Below are positions 1 through 7,307 of a stretch of 17,261 bases of DNA, piece by piece. The DNA is from Holosporales bacterium (GTDB taxonomy: Bacteria > Pseudomonadota > Alphaproteobacteria > Paracaedibacterales > UBA11393). Position numbers and translations under genes: made by a program. Within the stretch, counting starts at the first letter, position 1; each line of letters opens with the position of its first letter. The DNA lies in contig DPKF01000180.1 in NCBI GenBank assembly GCA_003542655.1, positions 4,774-22,034 of the forward strand, read 5' to 3'. The notes beneath the pieces were generated by a model, which searched no databases, had not been told where the DNA came from, and saw only the letters and a program-made list of their open reading frames with translations.

Positions 1-231
1 CCATCAGAAAACAACCCTATCAAAAACGCAAAATTCATCTAAAAGCCTCGATAAATGCACATTAAGGATAGAAGAATTTCATTGTTTTGTATGTGCTTTA
101 AAAAATATGTCTATTGATTAAAACGTATCAATAATTCTCGCTTATATTTCATTCTAATCCCGAATTGGGGTTATTAAAAAAATGCTGAATATAGTTGCTT
201 AATCCTATCTGCTCAAAATAAATATTTTGAC
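1..231. other. Intergenic flank without a recognisable gene
   Basis: I see no convincing coding region or RNA gene here. The only structure is a short imperfect inverted repeat at 156-172: AATCCC, a 5-base loop, then GGGGTT. It has no T-tract in the right position on either strand, so it is not a good intrinsic terminator for the PBP1A gene that ends at 232. The rest is AT-rich and unstructured by eye. Confidence 0.5.
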
Positions 232-2463
232 TTAGGTTGTTGGAATTTTTTTCAAAAGATCGTGCATAAACGGTAAGGCTATTTTTGAACCTGTTGCATA
301 TTCACCCATGGATTGTGGTTGAGGGTGGCCAATGAAAACACCAATGACTAGATTTTCAGATCCTAGATTTTGCGTAAACCCAATAATCCAAGCATCTTTG
401 CATTCATTGGTTGTTCCAGTTTTTGCACAAAAATCAATTTTTCGCTTTTCACATAGTGGAACTAATCGAATTGCTGTGCCGCGTAAAACAGCCCCCCTTA
501 AAAAACTAATCATTTCACGTGATGCACTTTGTGTCACAATCTCTGTGCGATTATCAAATACTGAAGGTTTATTCGAATGATCATATTCTGTTATGAGTTG
601 ATCTGCTTGATATACGGGAAGTAGTCCCTGTTCATGCTGATATATCTGTGTATTATTCTTATCTTTAACAGTTGAAATAAAATGTGGGGTTACTTTTTTT
701 CCGCCGTTTGCAATCATAGCGTAACCTGCTGTTAATTTCAGGAGTGTTGTTTCTCCTGCACCAAGGGAAAGAGAAAAATCTTTGTATACTTTATCATATA
801 AGCCAAAGCGTTTTGCCATTTCGCCAACAGCCTGCATCCCAACCATTTGTGCTAAATGTACCGTCATTTGGTTGCGTGATTTTTCTAAACCTATACGCAT
901 AGGTGTTGGGCCATAAGATACCTTAGAAATATTTTGTGGTTTATAATATCCAAGTCCTGGTCCTAGATAAATATTCACCTCTTTGTCATCAATGATTGTA
1001 TCTCCTTTGTATCCTTTTTCAAGTCCTGCCATATATACGAATGGCTTAAAACAAGAACCTGGTTGTCGAAGTGCTTGTGTTGCTGCATTAAATTGTGTAG
1101 ATTTTGCATCAAACCCGCCAGCAACTGCCAGCACAGCACCTGTATCAGGGTGCATAATAACAATGCCACCAGTCAGTTCGGGAACTTGCTGTAATGTCAC
1201 CCTGTCATTTTCTATTGGTTCAACAAAGACAATGTCACCAATTGATAAATGAATAAGTTCTGTATTTGACGTTTCAGCATTTTCACCCCAATTACCATAT
1301 GAAGATAATTTCATTATACGCCCATTACTTAGCCCGACGACGTTATAAGTAGGTAATATTTTAAGAATAATCGCCAGTGGCCACTTTTTATAAGTACTTT
1401 GTTCTAACAACATGATAAGGGTATCTCTTAAATCCGATTTATCCCATTCTTCTTGTGTTACGGGTATATTGTTTTCTTCTAATTCTAAATGTGTAATTGG
1501 GCCACGAAACCCACGTTTGCGATCTAATTTAAGTAAACCATCGTGCAAAACACTTTCTGTTAATGCCTGTAGCTCGGGATCTTGTGTTGTGTGCACACTT
1601 AAGCCTTCGCCATAGACACCCTGCTCTCCAAATTGTTCTAATAAATCACGGCGTACCTGTTCAGAAAAATAATCATAAAGGTTTTCTTCGTTGTTTTTCA
1701 CAGTAATTAAATCTGTACTCTTGGCAGCGATTAATTCTTGCTTTGTTATATATCCATCTTCATACATACGCGATATAACCCAATTACGCCTGTCAAGAGC
1801 TTTTGCTTTATGGCGCATTGGGTCATATGATGAGGGCGCTTTTGGTAAAGCAGCAAGATAAGCACATTCTTCAATTGTTAACTCATTTAATGTTTTGTTA
1901 AAGTAGGTCTGTGCGGCTGCTAAAACGCCATAACTTTTTGCCCCAAGATAAATTTCATTCAAGTAAATTTCTAAAATTTCATCTTTATTTAAATGGTTTT
2001 CAATTAAAATAGCCGTCAAGGCTTCTGAAATTTTCCGTTTAAACGAACGGGCATTGCCAACAATGATGTTTTTAACAACTTGTTGCGTAATTGTTGATGC
2101 ACCAGAAGGGCGATTTCGCCAAGCACTTCGTAGTGTATTGTCAATAACAGCCCTCAGCAAACCAAGAATATCAATACCTGGATGTTTGTAAAAATGTTTA
2201 TCCTCAGCAGCCAAAAAGGCCGATATTAACCGTTTTGGGATTTTATATAAGGGGGTGTAAAGTCTTTTTTCCCATGAAATTTCTGTAATTTGAGAGGCGT
2301 TTTTATCATATACACGGGTGACAAGGTGTGGCTGATAGTCAATAATTTTCTGTGCCTGAGGTCGTTCTGCCTCTAGCATTAAATAAATTACTAATGCACC
2401 TACAGAAAGAAGTGTTATAAAAATTAAAAATTTAAAACACACTCTATAAAAAGAATTGATCAC
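232..2463 (-). CDS. mrcA: Penicillin-binding protein 1A (class A, bifunctional)
   Basis: This is a bifunctional peptidoglycan synthase. It polymerises glycan strands from lipid II and cross-links the stem peptides on the periplasmic face of the inner membrane. The 743-residue protein has one N-terminal membrane anchor at about residues 10-30. A GT51 glycosyltransferase domain follows, with catalytic E87 in AAEDKHFYKHPG, GASTITQQ at 121-128 and EIYLNEIYLG at 165-174. The transpeptidase domain carries the SxxK motif as S470-C-F-K473, SxN as S529-R-N531 and KTG at 681-683. All catalytic motifs are present and the length is somewhat short for the family. Cysteine after the nucleophilic serine is less usual than T, A or S. 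The next gene upstream on this strand ends 186 bases before the start, so it is probably transcribed from its own promoter. The start gives a short cytoplasmic tail before the anchor. Family assignment is secure; the 1A subtype rests on overall resemblance. Confidence 0.95.
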   Translation of the reverse strand: MINSFYRVCFKFLIFITLLSVGALVIYLMLEAERPQAQKIIDYQPHLVTRVYDKNASQITEISWEKRLYTPLYKIPKRLISAFLAAEDKHFYKHPGIDILGLLRAVIDNTLRSAWRNRPSGASTITQQVVKNIIVGNARSFKRKISEALTAILIENHLNKDEILEIYLNEIYLGAKSYGVLAAAQTYFNKTLNELTIEECAYLAALPKAPSSYDPMRHKAKALDRRNWVISRMYEDGYITKQELIAAKSTDLITVKNNEENLYDYFSEQVRRDLLEQFGEQGVYGEGLSVHTTQDPELQALTESVLHDGLLKLDRKRGFRGPITHLELEENNIPVTQEEWDKSDLRDTLIMLLEQSTYKKWPLAIILKILPTYNVVGLSNGRIMKLSSYGNWGENAETSNTELIHLSIGDIVFVEPIENDRVTLQQVPELTGGIVIMHPDTGAVLAVAGGFDAKSTQFNAATQALRQPGSCFKPFVYMAGLEKGYKGDTIIDDKEVNIYLGPGLGYYKPQNISKVSYGPTPMRIGLEKSRNQMTVHLAQMVGMQAVGEMAKRFGLYDKVYKDFSLSLGAGETTLLKLTAGYAMIANGGKKVTPHFISTVKDKNNTQIYQHEQGLLPVYQADQLITEYDHSNKPSVFDNRTEIVTQSASREMISFLRGAVLRGTAIRLVPLCEKRKIDFCAKTGTTNECKDAWIIGFTQNLGSENLVIGVFIGHPQPQSMGEYATGSKIALPFMHDLLKKIPTT

Positions 2464-2649
2464 AATAAATATAACCCCGTAAATGATTATGATATTTTTT
2501 TAGTCTATTCTACCTTAACACTTATATATAAAAAACAATCTATTAAGTTTCATATTAAATCGTTTGTAATGTTTACTATATTAAACAACTAAGTGGGTAT
2601 CATGGTTGTGTCAATATTAGATTGTGCAGTGTACCTTGTCTAAAAGGAT

Positions 2650-3402
2650 TCAGCTGTCCCTGAAAGTTTGTATGCGTTGAAATTCTTCCCTTACAAGTGC
2701 TTGTATTTTATTTGATAATCTAGCGAAAGCAAATTCACCATCTTCTGGTGTCGAGAGTATCTCTAGCAGCCTTTTCATGGTAATCACGCGTTCTAATTCT
2801 GGCATATATATAGTGCCGTCCCTATTTAAATAAGCGCCAGTTAGATGCAAAAATTCATGTTCTTGAGGGGTCGCGATTTTTACTAGTCTATCATACAATG
2901 TTTTTGCAAATTTTAAGGAGATTGGTTCTTTTGCAGTATTAGTATACCTTTGATCTTTCTTCGTCCCCTCTGTAGGTGGTGGTAAGAAAAAAGCCGGATT
3001 AATCAGTTCTTTTATATCGCTAATGAGTTGTGCTAAGTCTTCTTTTGTTAAACATGGTTCGGGTGTCAATAAAGTGCATAATTTAGGGCAATATAGGTGA
3101 TTTGTGTTTGTAATGTAGGCATCCTCAAAAAAATTTACAGATGGGTTGCTTGTAATATGCTTGACAAGGATTAGAATGAAATTGTGTTCTTCTATTCGAC
3201 TGCGCTTTCTATTGGTTTGATCATTATGGGACGCAGGATGTGTATTTTCAAATACAGGTCCCATTTTTGGCATGCCAAAATCTGCTGGCAAAATAAGTGG
3301 CGGGGGCCTTTTTGCTTTTCCATGCTCTTGACATGTTGACGAAAAGCTATGTAGTGGTGTTAAAGATGCTATTGCTATCGTTAATAGAGCCGTCTTATGC
3401 AT
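2650..3402 (-). CDS. Secreted protein of unknown function
   Basis: I do not recognise a family for this 250-residue protein. The N-terminus looks like a Sec signal peptide: one lysine, then a hydrophobic run at about 5-19, with cleavage probably near 21-24. The mature part begins with a polar, proline-rich stretch containing a basic patch (RKRSR, 65-69). A cysteine cluster follows at C105, C109 and C117, with another cysteine at C24. The C-terminal half is predicted by eye to be mostly helical, with PELERVITMKRLLEIL and a charged helix near the end. It is divergent from the coiled-coil gene at 3549, with 146 AT-rich bases between them. The ribosome-binding site before the ATG is weak. An exported protein of a host-associated bacterium, possibly an effector, is conceivable but unproven. 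It could also be an ordinary periplasmic protein. Confidence 0.7.
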   Translation of the reverse strand: MHKTALLTIAIASLTPLHSFSSTCQEHGKAKRPPPLILPADFGMPKMGPVFENTHPASHNDQTNRKRSRIEEHNFILILVKHITSNPSVNFFEDAYITNTNHLYCPKLCTLLTPEPCLTKEDLAQLISDIKELINPAFFLPPPTEGTKKDQRYTNTAKEPISLKFAKTLYDRLVKIATPQEHEFLHLTGAYLNRDGTIYMPELERVITMKRLLEILSTPEDGEFAFARLSNKIQALVREEFQRIQTFRDS

Positions 3403-3488
3403 AAAATTTATATTAAATTTAAAATATATACAATTAGTATAAAGAAAAAATACTTTATATCACATAATAAAGTTGATCAAATTTACGA

Positions 3489-3506
3489 TTTGTTAACTAA
3501 TTGTCT
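3489..3506 (+). promoter_or_regulatory. 18-base motif shared upstream of both coiled-coil genes (copy 1)
   Basis: TTTGTTAACTAATTGTCT lies 42 bases before the start codon at 3549. It matches the copy at 5062-5079 at 16 of 18 positions. It may include a -35-like TTGTTA, with a poor -10 (TTATAG at 3512-3517) 16 bases later, or it may be a regulator site. The match is seen directly; the role is inferred. Confidence 0.4.
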
Positions 3507-3548
3507 GTAGTTTATAGGTAAGTACTCCAAATTTAAAAAGGATTTTTT

Positions 3549-4949
3549 ATGAATATTAAAACAATGACGGGCATTAGCCTTATTGCACTTGGATTGATGA
3601 CACCAGTGTTAGCCGAACCCACTGCAGTTAGTGCAGCACCATTACAAGTATTGGATAAAAATCCTTTAGATGACCTAGCACAAAAAATAATTGTTGCACG
3701 TATTGGTGTTGATCTTGCTAACCAAGATTTTAAAGATGAAGCTGTAAAGAGAGCACAAAAAGGTGTGTTTTCTTCCATTGACGATCTTGTGGTCAATAAA
3801 AATATAGCTTATACAATGGCTTTGAAAGAAGTAAGAGCGCTTCATACAGCTTATGAAGACGCCTTAAGCGGTTTTAATTCGGAAAAAGAAGAGCCAGAGG
3901 CGGTTAAAAAGTTACGTGCAGCTTTAGCAGAAAAAGAGGATGCGTATTCAAGATTAGAAGAAGAGGATACTTCAGCTTCTTTAAGTTCTGATACAAATGC
4001 AGAAAAATCTAAAAGAGAAATTAAATTTCTAGAATTAGAAAATGATGGTAAAAAAGATGAAGTGGCATCTATTGAAGGCAGAAAAAAGGCTATAGAAGGT
4101 AAGCTAAAAGGCTTAAAAGCCGGAAAGGCACCTAAGGTAGAGATTATTCAGCAAACAGAAGCAATGCTTCAAGATGTTGAGGGCCAAATTGGTAAACTTC
4201 AATTGGCCATCAAAGAAAATGAAGAAAAAATAGAGGGTTTAAAAGCAAAATCTGAACAAGATTCTGGGATCTCTGCAAGAAAACAGGGCTTACTCGATAA
4301 ACGAGCCGATAAAAAATTAGTGAAACAAGATATACAAGCGATCAAAGCTGATCTAAAAAAAGCACTGGAGAAGTATAGTACTGGTCGCGTTAATAAAAAA
4401 GCTGTCAATAAAGCATTGTATGCATTTTATGAATCATATGCTAAATTTATTGATGATTTTATTGGAGCAGAGAAAAATAAAGAAAATTGTTTAAGTGCAA
4501 CCGTACTTGCACCAGAACAAAAGCCTGAGCCTGAACTTGTATCTCCTGTGGATGATACTCTTTCGGATGCTCTAACACCAAAAATGGAGGCTGATGATGT
4601 GGCGTTAAATCCATCACGACAAGATGATCCTGTCGTTGCACCAAAAGAAGCAGTACAAGCAGCTCCAGTTTTAGATGAGAATATGAAAGCCGTTATTGGC
4701 AATATCGTTAAATATATGAAACCTTCAATGGATGATAAAAGTAGGGCCAAGTTATTAACAAAAATAGACCCTGCAAAAAACTGTAAGGCCATTGTCAGCT
4801 ATATTGAGACGGTAAGCCCAGCAGATGCGGATGTTGATAAAGTTTCACAATTTGTAAGGTTTCAATTTTCAGTTCAAACAAAAGATAATAATGACTTAAT
4901 TGAAAAAATTCAATCAGGTCTTATGACGGCTGAAAATGTGTGTTCTTAA
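3549..4949 (+). CDS. Secreted coiled-coil protein, paralogue 1
   Basis: This 466-residue protein belongs to no family I can name. It has a clear Sec signal peptide with likely cleavage after A22 (VLA before EPT). The body is highly charged and rich in K, E and A, with long helical stretches at about 105-290 that look like coiled coil. It is paralogous to the protein at 5126. Both share the signal peptide, EPEAVK (here 115-120), the block KKALEKYSTGRVNKKAV (270-286), an acidic proline-containing linker, and a C-terminal block that begins at L375 (LDENMKAVIGNI). Three cysteines (C314, C412, C465) have counterparts in the paralogue, which suggests structural disulfides in the periplasm. The start is supported by AAGGA at 3538-3542. 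A terminator at 4984-5020 separates it from the paralogue. A structural or cell-surface role is plausible, but no function can be assigned. Confidence 0.85.
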   Translation: MNIKTMTGISLIALGLMTPVLAEPTAVSAAPLQVLDKNPLDDLAQKIIVARIGVDLANQDFKDEAVKRAQKGVFSSIDDLVVNKNIAYTMALKEVRALHTAYEDALSGFNSEKEEPEAVKKLRAALAEKEDAYSRLEEEDTSASLSSDTNAEKSKREIKFLELENDGKKDEVASIEGRKKAIEGKLKGLKAGKAPKVEIIQQTEAMLQDVEGQIGKLQLAIKENEEKIEGLKAKSEQDSGISARKQGLLDKRADKKLVKQDIQAIKADLKKALEKYSTGRVNKKAVNKALYAFYESYAKFIDDFIGAEKNKENCLSATVLAPEQKPEPELVSPVDDTLSDALTPKMEADDVALNPSRQDDPVVAPKEAVQAAPVLDENMKAVIGNIVKYMKPSMDDKSRAKLLTKIDPAKNCKAIVSYIETVSPADADVDKVSQFVRFQFSVQTKDNNDLIEKIQSGLMTAENVCS

Positions 4950-4983
4950 GAACTGAGCAGTTTATGTAATGTCTATTTAGCTT

Positions 4984-5020
4984 GAAAAAACTACGGGTTT
5001 TTTATCTCTGTAGTTTTTTC
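4984..5020 (+). terminator. Rho-independent terminator after paralogue 1
   Basis: GAAAAAACTAC (4984-4994) and GTAGTTTTTTC (5010-5020) form a perfect 11-base inverted repeat around a 15-base loop. The T-run of the right arm serves as the terminal tract. It starts 34 bases after the stop codon. The A/T-symmetric stem could act on both strands. Confidence 0.75.
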
Positions 5021-5061
5021 ATTTACATCATGTAAGCACTAAATTGTGTGTAAATTAACAA

Positions 5062-5079
5062 TTTTTTAACGAATTGTCT
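5062..5079 (+). promoter_or_regulatory. 18-base motif shared upstream of both coiled-coil genes (copy 2)
   Basis: TTTTTTAACGAATTGTCT lies 46 bases before the start codon at 5126, nearly the same distance as copy 1. A TTAACAATT sequence just upstream (5055-5063) partly repeats the core. A -10-like CATAAT sits at 5081-5086, but I find no -35 at a standard distance. Confidence 0.4.
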
Positions 5080-5125
5080 TCATAATGAAGATAAAGAAGT
5101 ATGTTTAATATCAAAAGGATTTTGT

Positions 5126-6871
5126 ATGTATATTAATAAATTAACAGGCATCAGTATAATAGCACTTGGTGCAATCTCCCCCTTATTAGCTGAGCCTACT
5201 AATGTGTCTGTGGCCCAAGATCCTGACGTTTTAATTCAAAAAATTACAGAACAAAAAAATGCAGTTAAGGGTTCTGAAGAACAATTTAAAGAATTGGTTG
5301 GGCTGCTTATACAAAAGGGACAGCTTGTTTCTATTGATGCACTTGTAGCAAATAAAACACCTGAATATATTGCTGACTGGGGAAAAGTTAAAGCACTTCA
5401 TGAGGCATATGAGGCGGCACAAAACGGTTTTTCTTCTGGAAAAGATGAACCGGAAGCAGTTAAGGCCTTACGTGCAGATCTTGCTGCAAAGCAAGAAGCA
5501 TCTGACAGCTTAGAAGAGAACGATAACTCGGCATCTTTAGATGCAACACCTAATTCAGAGCAGTTGAAAAAGAAGATTTCTGTTTTAGAAAGTGAAAACG
5601 AGAATACATATAAAACGCTAGAAGACTATGCCAAAATGGACCGTGTGACACAAGGTGCTATAAAAGGTCTTCAAGGTAAGGCAAAATCGGCAAAGGGAGC
5701 AGCAGCTGATCGTTATGCAGGTCTTATAAAAGATAAAGAAGATTTACTCGCAGCAAATGCAGCAAAAATTAAAACAGCCCAAGAAGCAATTAAGAAAAAT
5801 GAAACAGAAATTGCAAGTCTTAAGGCCGAATCTGAGGGTGGGTCTGCACTATCAGCGCGCGCACAAGGATTGAAAGATAAACGTGGTGCTAAAAAAATAA
5901 TGCAACAAGAAATTAAAGTTATTAAAGCCAATCTTAAAAAAGCATTAGAACAATATAGTACCGGTCGTGTTAATAAAAAGGCTGTTAAAGGCGCGCTTTC
6001 TGAAGTTGTTGTAGCTTATACACAGTTTGTTCAAAAATTTGTTGGTTCTGGCCAGGGGGCGCAAAACTGTCTTGAAAAATGTACTGAACTTTTATTGAAA
6101 AGAACTGAAGACAGTTTAAATAAGCCAGAGGGGACATGTTCTGTTGGTGGTGTGGCGCCAGGCGTGCCGTCTCCAGTGGCTGCTATTCAGCAACCTATTG
6201 AAGCCGATGATGAAGCCGTTGTTAATGATAATGCAGGCGTGAACGATGGCGCTCTTGTTGTATCTAAAGATAGCTCTAATAGGGGCACAAGTGCTGCTGC
6301 TTCAGATGCTGCACAAGCAGAAAAAATTCAAGCATTTTCAGAAAAAATACTTGATGCTCTTGCAGAGGCAGTAGATAAACCTCGCACACCTGAAATGCAG
6401 AAGAAACTTGAAGCACTTCAATCACAATTCCAAGATATGCGTAATTTAGCCGATACAATTTCTGACGATGGCAAAAAGGGACCCTATGTGCGTGACAGAA
6501 GAAATCTGTTAGCGCGTGGTATGCAGTTAGAGAATATGTTAGCGGAATTTCAGGTTGCGGAGGCTCCTTTAGCCTTAGCAGAATCTTCATTGAATCCTGC
6601 TGTTAGTGATAAGCCTGTTCTTGCAATTGAAGCCCCTTCTGTTGATGTTTTAGATAAGGATGCAAAAGCTTTAATTGGACGCATTGGGGCTGTTATGAAT
6701 GCCGGAAACAATATGAAAAATGCAAATAAAAACAAGCTTTTAGGTGCTATAAATTTACCCGAAAATTGTTCTAAAATTAAAGAATTACAAAAGGATAGTC
6801 GTGTCACGGATAAGCAAAAAAGCGAACTGAGTGCTTTTTTAGAAAAATATCAAGATAGATGTACAAACTAG
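5126..6871 (+). CDS. Secreted coiled-coil protein, paralogue 2 (with extra segment)
   Basis: This 581-residue paralogue of the protein at 3549 has a signal peptide with likely cleavage after A22 (LLA before EPT). Its Lys/Glu/Ala-rich helical body carries EPEAVK at 108-113 and KKALEQYSTGRVNKKAV at 271-287, the latter identical to the paralogue at 16 of 17 residues. Cysteines C315, C548 and C579 match C314, C412 and C465 of the paralogue; C319 and C338 are extra. The main difference is about 110 additional residues between C338 and the C-terminal block at L509. They contain a second helical segment at about 395-475. AAAAGGA before the ATG is a good ribosome-binding site. The upstream region is conserved with the paralogue, so the two genes probably arose by tandem duplication and are controlled alike. 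The function is unknown; a periplasmic or surface scaffold is one possibility. Confidence 0.85.
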   Translation: MYINKLTGISIIALGAISPLLAEPTNVSVAQDPDVLIQKITEQKNAVKGSEEQFKELVGLLIQKGQLVSIDALVANKTPEYIADWGKVKALHEAYEAAQNGFSSGKDEPEAVKALRADLAAKQEASDSLEENDNSASLDATPNSEQLKKKISVLESENENTYKTLEDYAKMDRVTQGAIKGLQGKAKSAKGAAADRYAGLIKDKEDLLAANAAKIKTAQEAIKKNETEIASLKAESEGGSALSARAQGLKDKRGAKKIMQQEIKVIKANLKKALEQYSTGRVNKKAVKGALSEVVVAYTQFVQKFVGSGQGAQNCLEKCTELLLKRTEDSLNKPEGTCSVGGVAPGVPSPVAAIQQPIEADDEAVVNDNAGVNDGALVVSKDSSNRGTSAAASDAAQAEKIQAFSEKILDALAEAVDKPRTPEMQKKLEALQSQFQDMRNLADTISDDGKKGPYVRDRRNLLARGMQLENMLAEFQVAEAPLALAESSLNPAVSDKPVLAIEAPSVDVLDKDAKALIGRIGAVMNAGNNMKNANKNKLLGAINLPENCSKIKELQKDSRVTDKQKSELSAFLEKYQDRCTN

Positions 6872-6882
6872 TTCTAAAAAAC

Positions 6883-6899
6883 ACTGATTATTTATCAGT
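6883..6899 (-). terminator. Terminator hairpin for the leftward ileS operon
   Basis: Read on the minus strand, ACTGAT, loop AAATA, ATCAGT is followed by G and six T (6876-6881). The 6-base stem is AT-rich and so weak, but the position is right: just beyond the zinc-finger gene that ends at 6942. It shares base 6899 with the plus-strand terminator next to it. Confidence 0.5.
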
Positions 6900-6930
6900 C
6901 CACGGGGCGAAGGCTCCGTGGATTTTTTTT
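6899..6930 (+). terminator. Rho-independent terminator after paralogue 2
   Basis: TCCACGGGGC (6899-6908), loop GAAG, and GCTCCGTGGA (6913-6922) form a 10-base-pair GC-rich stem with one G-U pair. Eight T follow (6923-6930). This is a textbook intrinsic terminator 27 bases after the stop codon of the coiled-coil gene. Confidence 0.9.
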
Positions 6931-6941
6931 AATGATGTCGC

Positions 6942-7307
6942 TTAATAATTAATACGATTTTTTCTAAAAATTAGAATTAAACCCCATATGAAAAAAACAC
7001 CACCAGGAAGCATAAAATACCAATCTAAAAATGCAGTGTAATAAAAGATAGAAGAATAAATAATGCCAAAAGCTAGGTACATCATTGCACTTAATGGTGG
7101 TTTTTTTATGTTTTTATATTTGCCTAGTCCATATAATTGCGCAGCACGATCGTTTATGGCGACACGAATTGATACTTTTTCTTGGCAATCTTTCACGTCG
7201 CAGCACATAATGTTTTCTGCAAAAGTTGCGCAATCATGGCACAAACCTTTGGCACAACATGAACAAAATCCACATGCAGCTTGATTTTTATGATTAAAAC
7301 AATTCAT
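6942..7307 (-). CDS. Small membrane protein with B-box-like zinc finger
   Basis: This 121-residue protein starts with a cysteine/histidine array resembling a B-box-type zinc finger: C3, H6, C15, C18, C23, C26, C35/C36 and C41. A polar linker follows, then two hydrophobic segments at about 72-93 and 98-114 that should span the membrane. The finger would then lie on one face of the inner membrane. Bacterial proteins with an N-terminal finger of this type plus transmembrane helices are common but mostly uncharacterised. The ATG overlaps the ileS stop by one base (TAATG), which suggests translational coupling and one transcript. No link to tRNA charging follows from the sequence. Zinc binding is inferred from cysteine spacing only. 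Confidence 0.8.
   Translation of the reverse strand: MNCFNHKNQAACGFCSCCAKGLCHDCATFAENIMCCDVKDCQEKVSIRVAINDRAAQLYGLGKYKNIKKPPLSAMMYLAFGIIYSSIFYYTAFLDWYFMLPGGVFFIWGLILIFRKNRINY

Noticed and set aside
156..172. Inverted repeat as terminator of the PBP1A gene
   Set aside because: On the minus strand the T-run precedes the hairpin instead of following it, and the stem has only six pairs.
332..580. Open frame of 82 codons on the plus strand
   Set aside because: It lies wholly inside the transpeptidase domain of the PBP1A gene on the other strand, with no ribosome-binding site or recognisable protein; it is a shadow frame.
4427..4792. Open frame of 121 codons antisense to coiled-coil paralogue 1
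   Set aside because: The serine- and alanine-rich product mirrors the Glu/Lys/Ala-rich codons of the sense gene, and no ribosome-binding site is seen.
5200..6000. Possible DNA tandem repeats in the coiled-coil genes
   Set aside because: The Lys/Glu/Ala-rich codons look repetitive, but I found no repeated unit with a fixed period; the pattern is one of amino-acid composition.
6276..6590. Open frame of 104 codons antisense to coiled-coil paralogue 2
   Set aside because: It is embedded in a well supported gene, and its composition looks like an out-of-frame reading.
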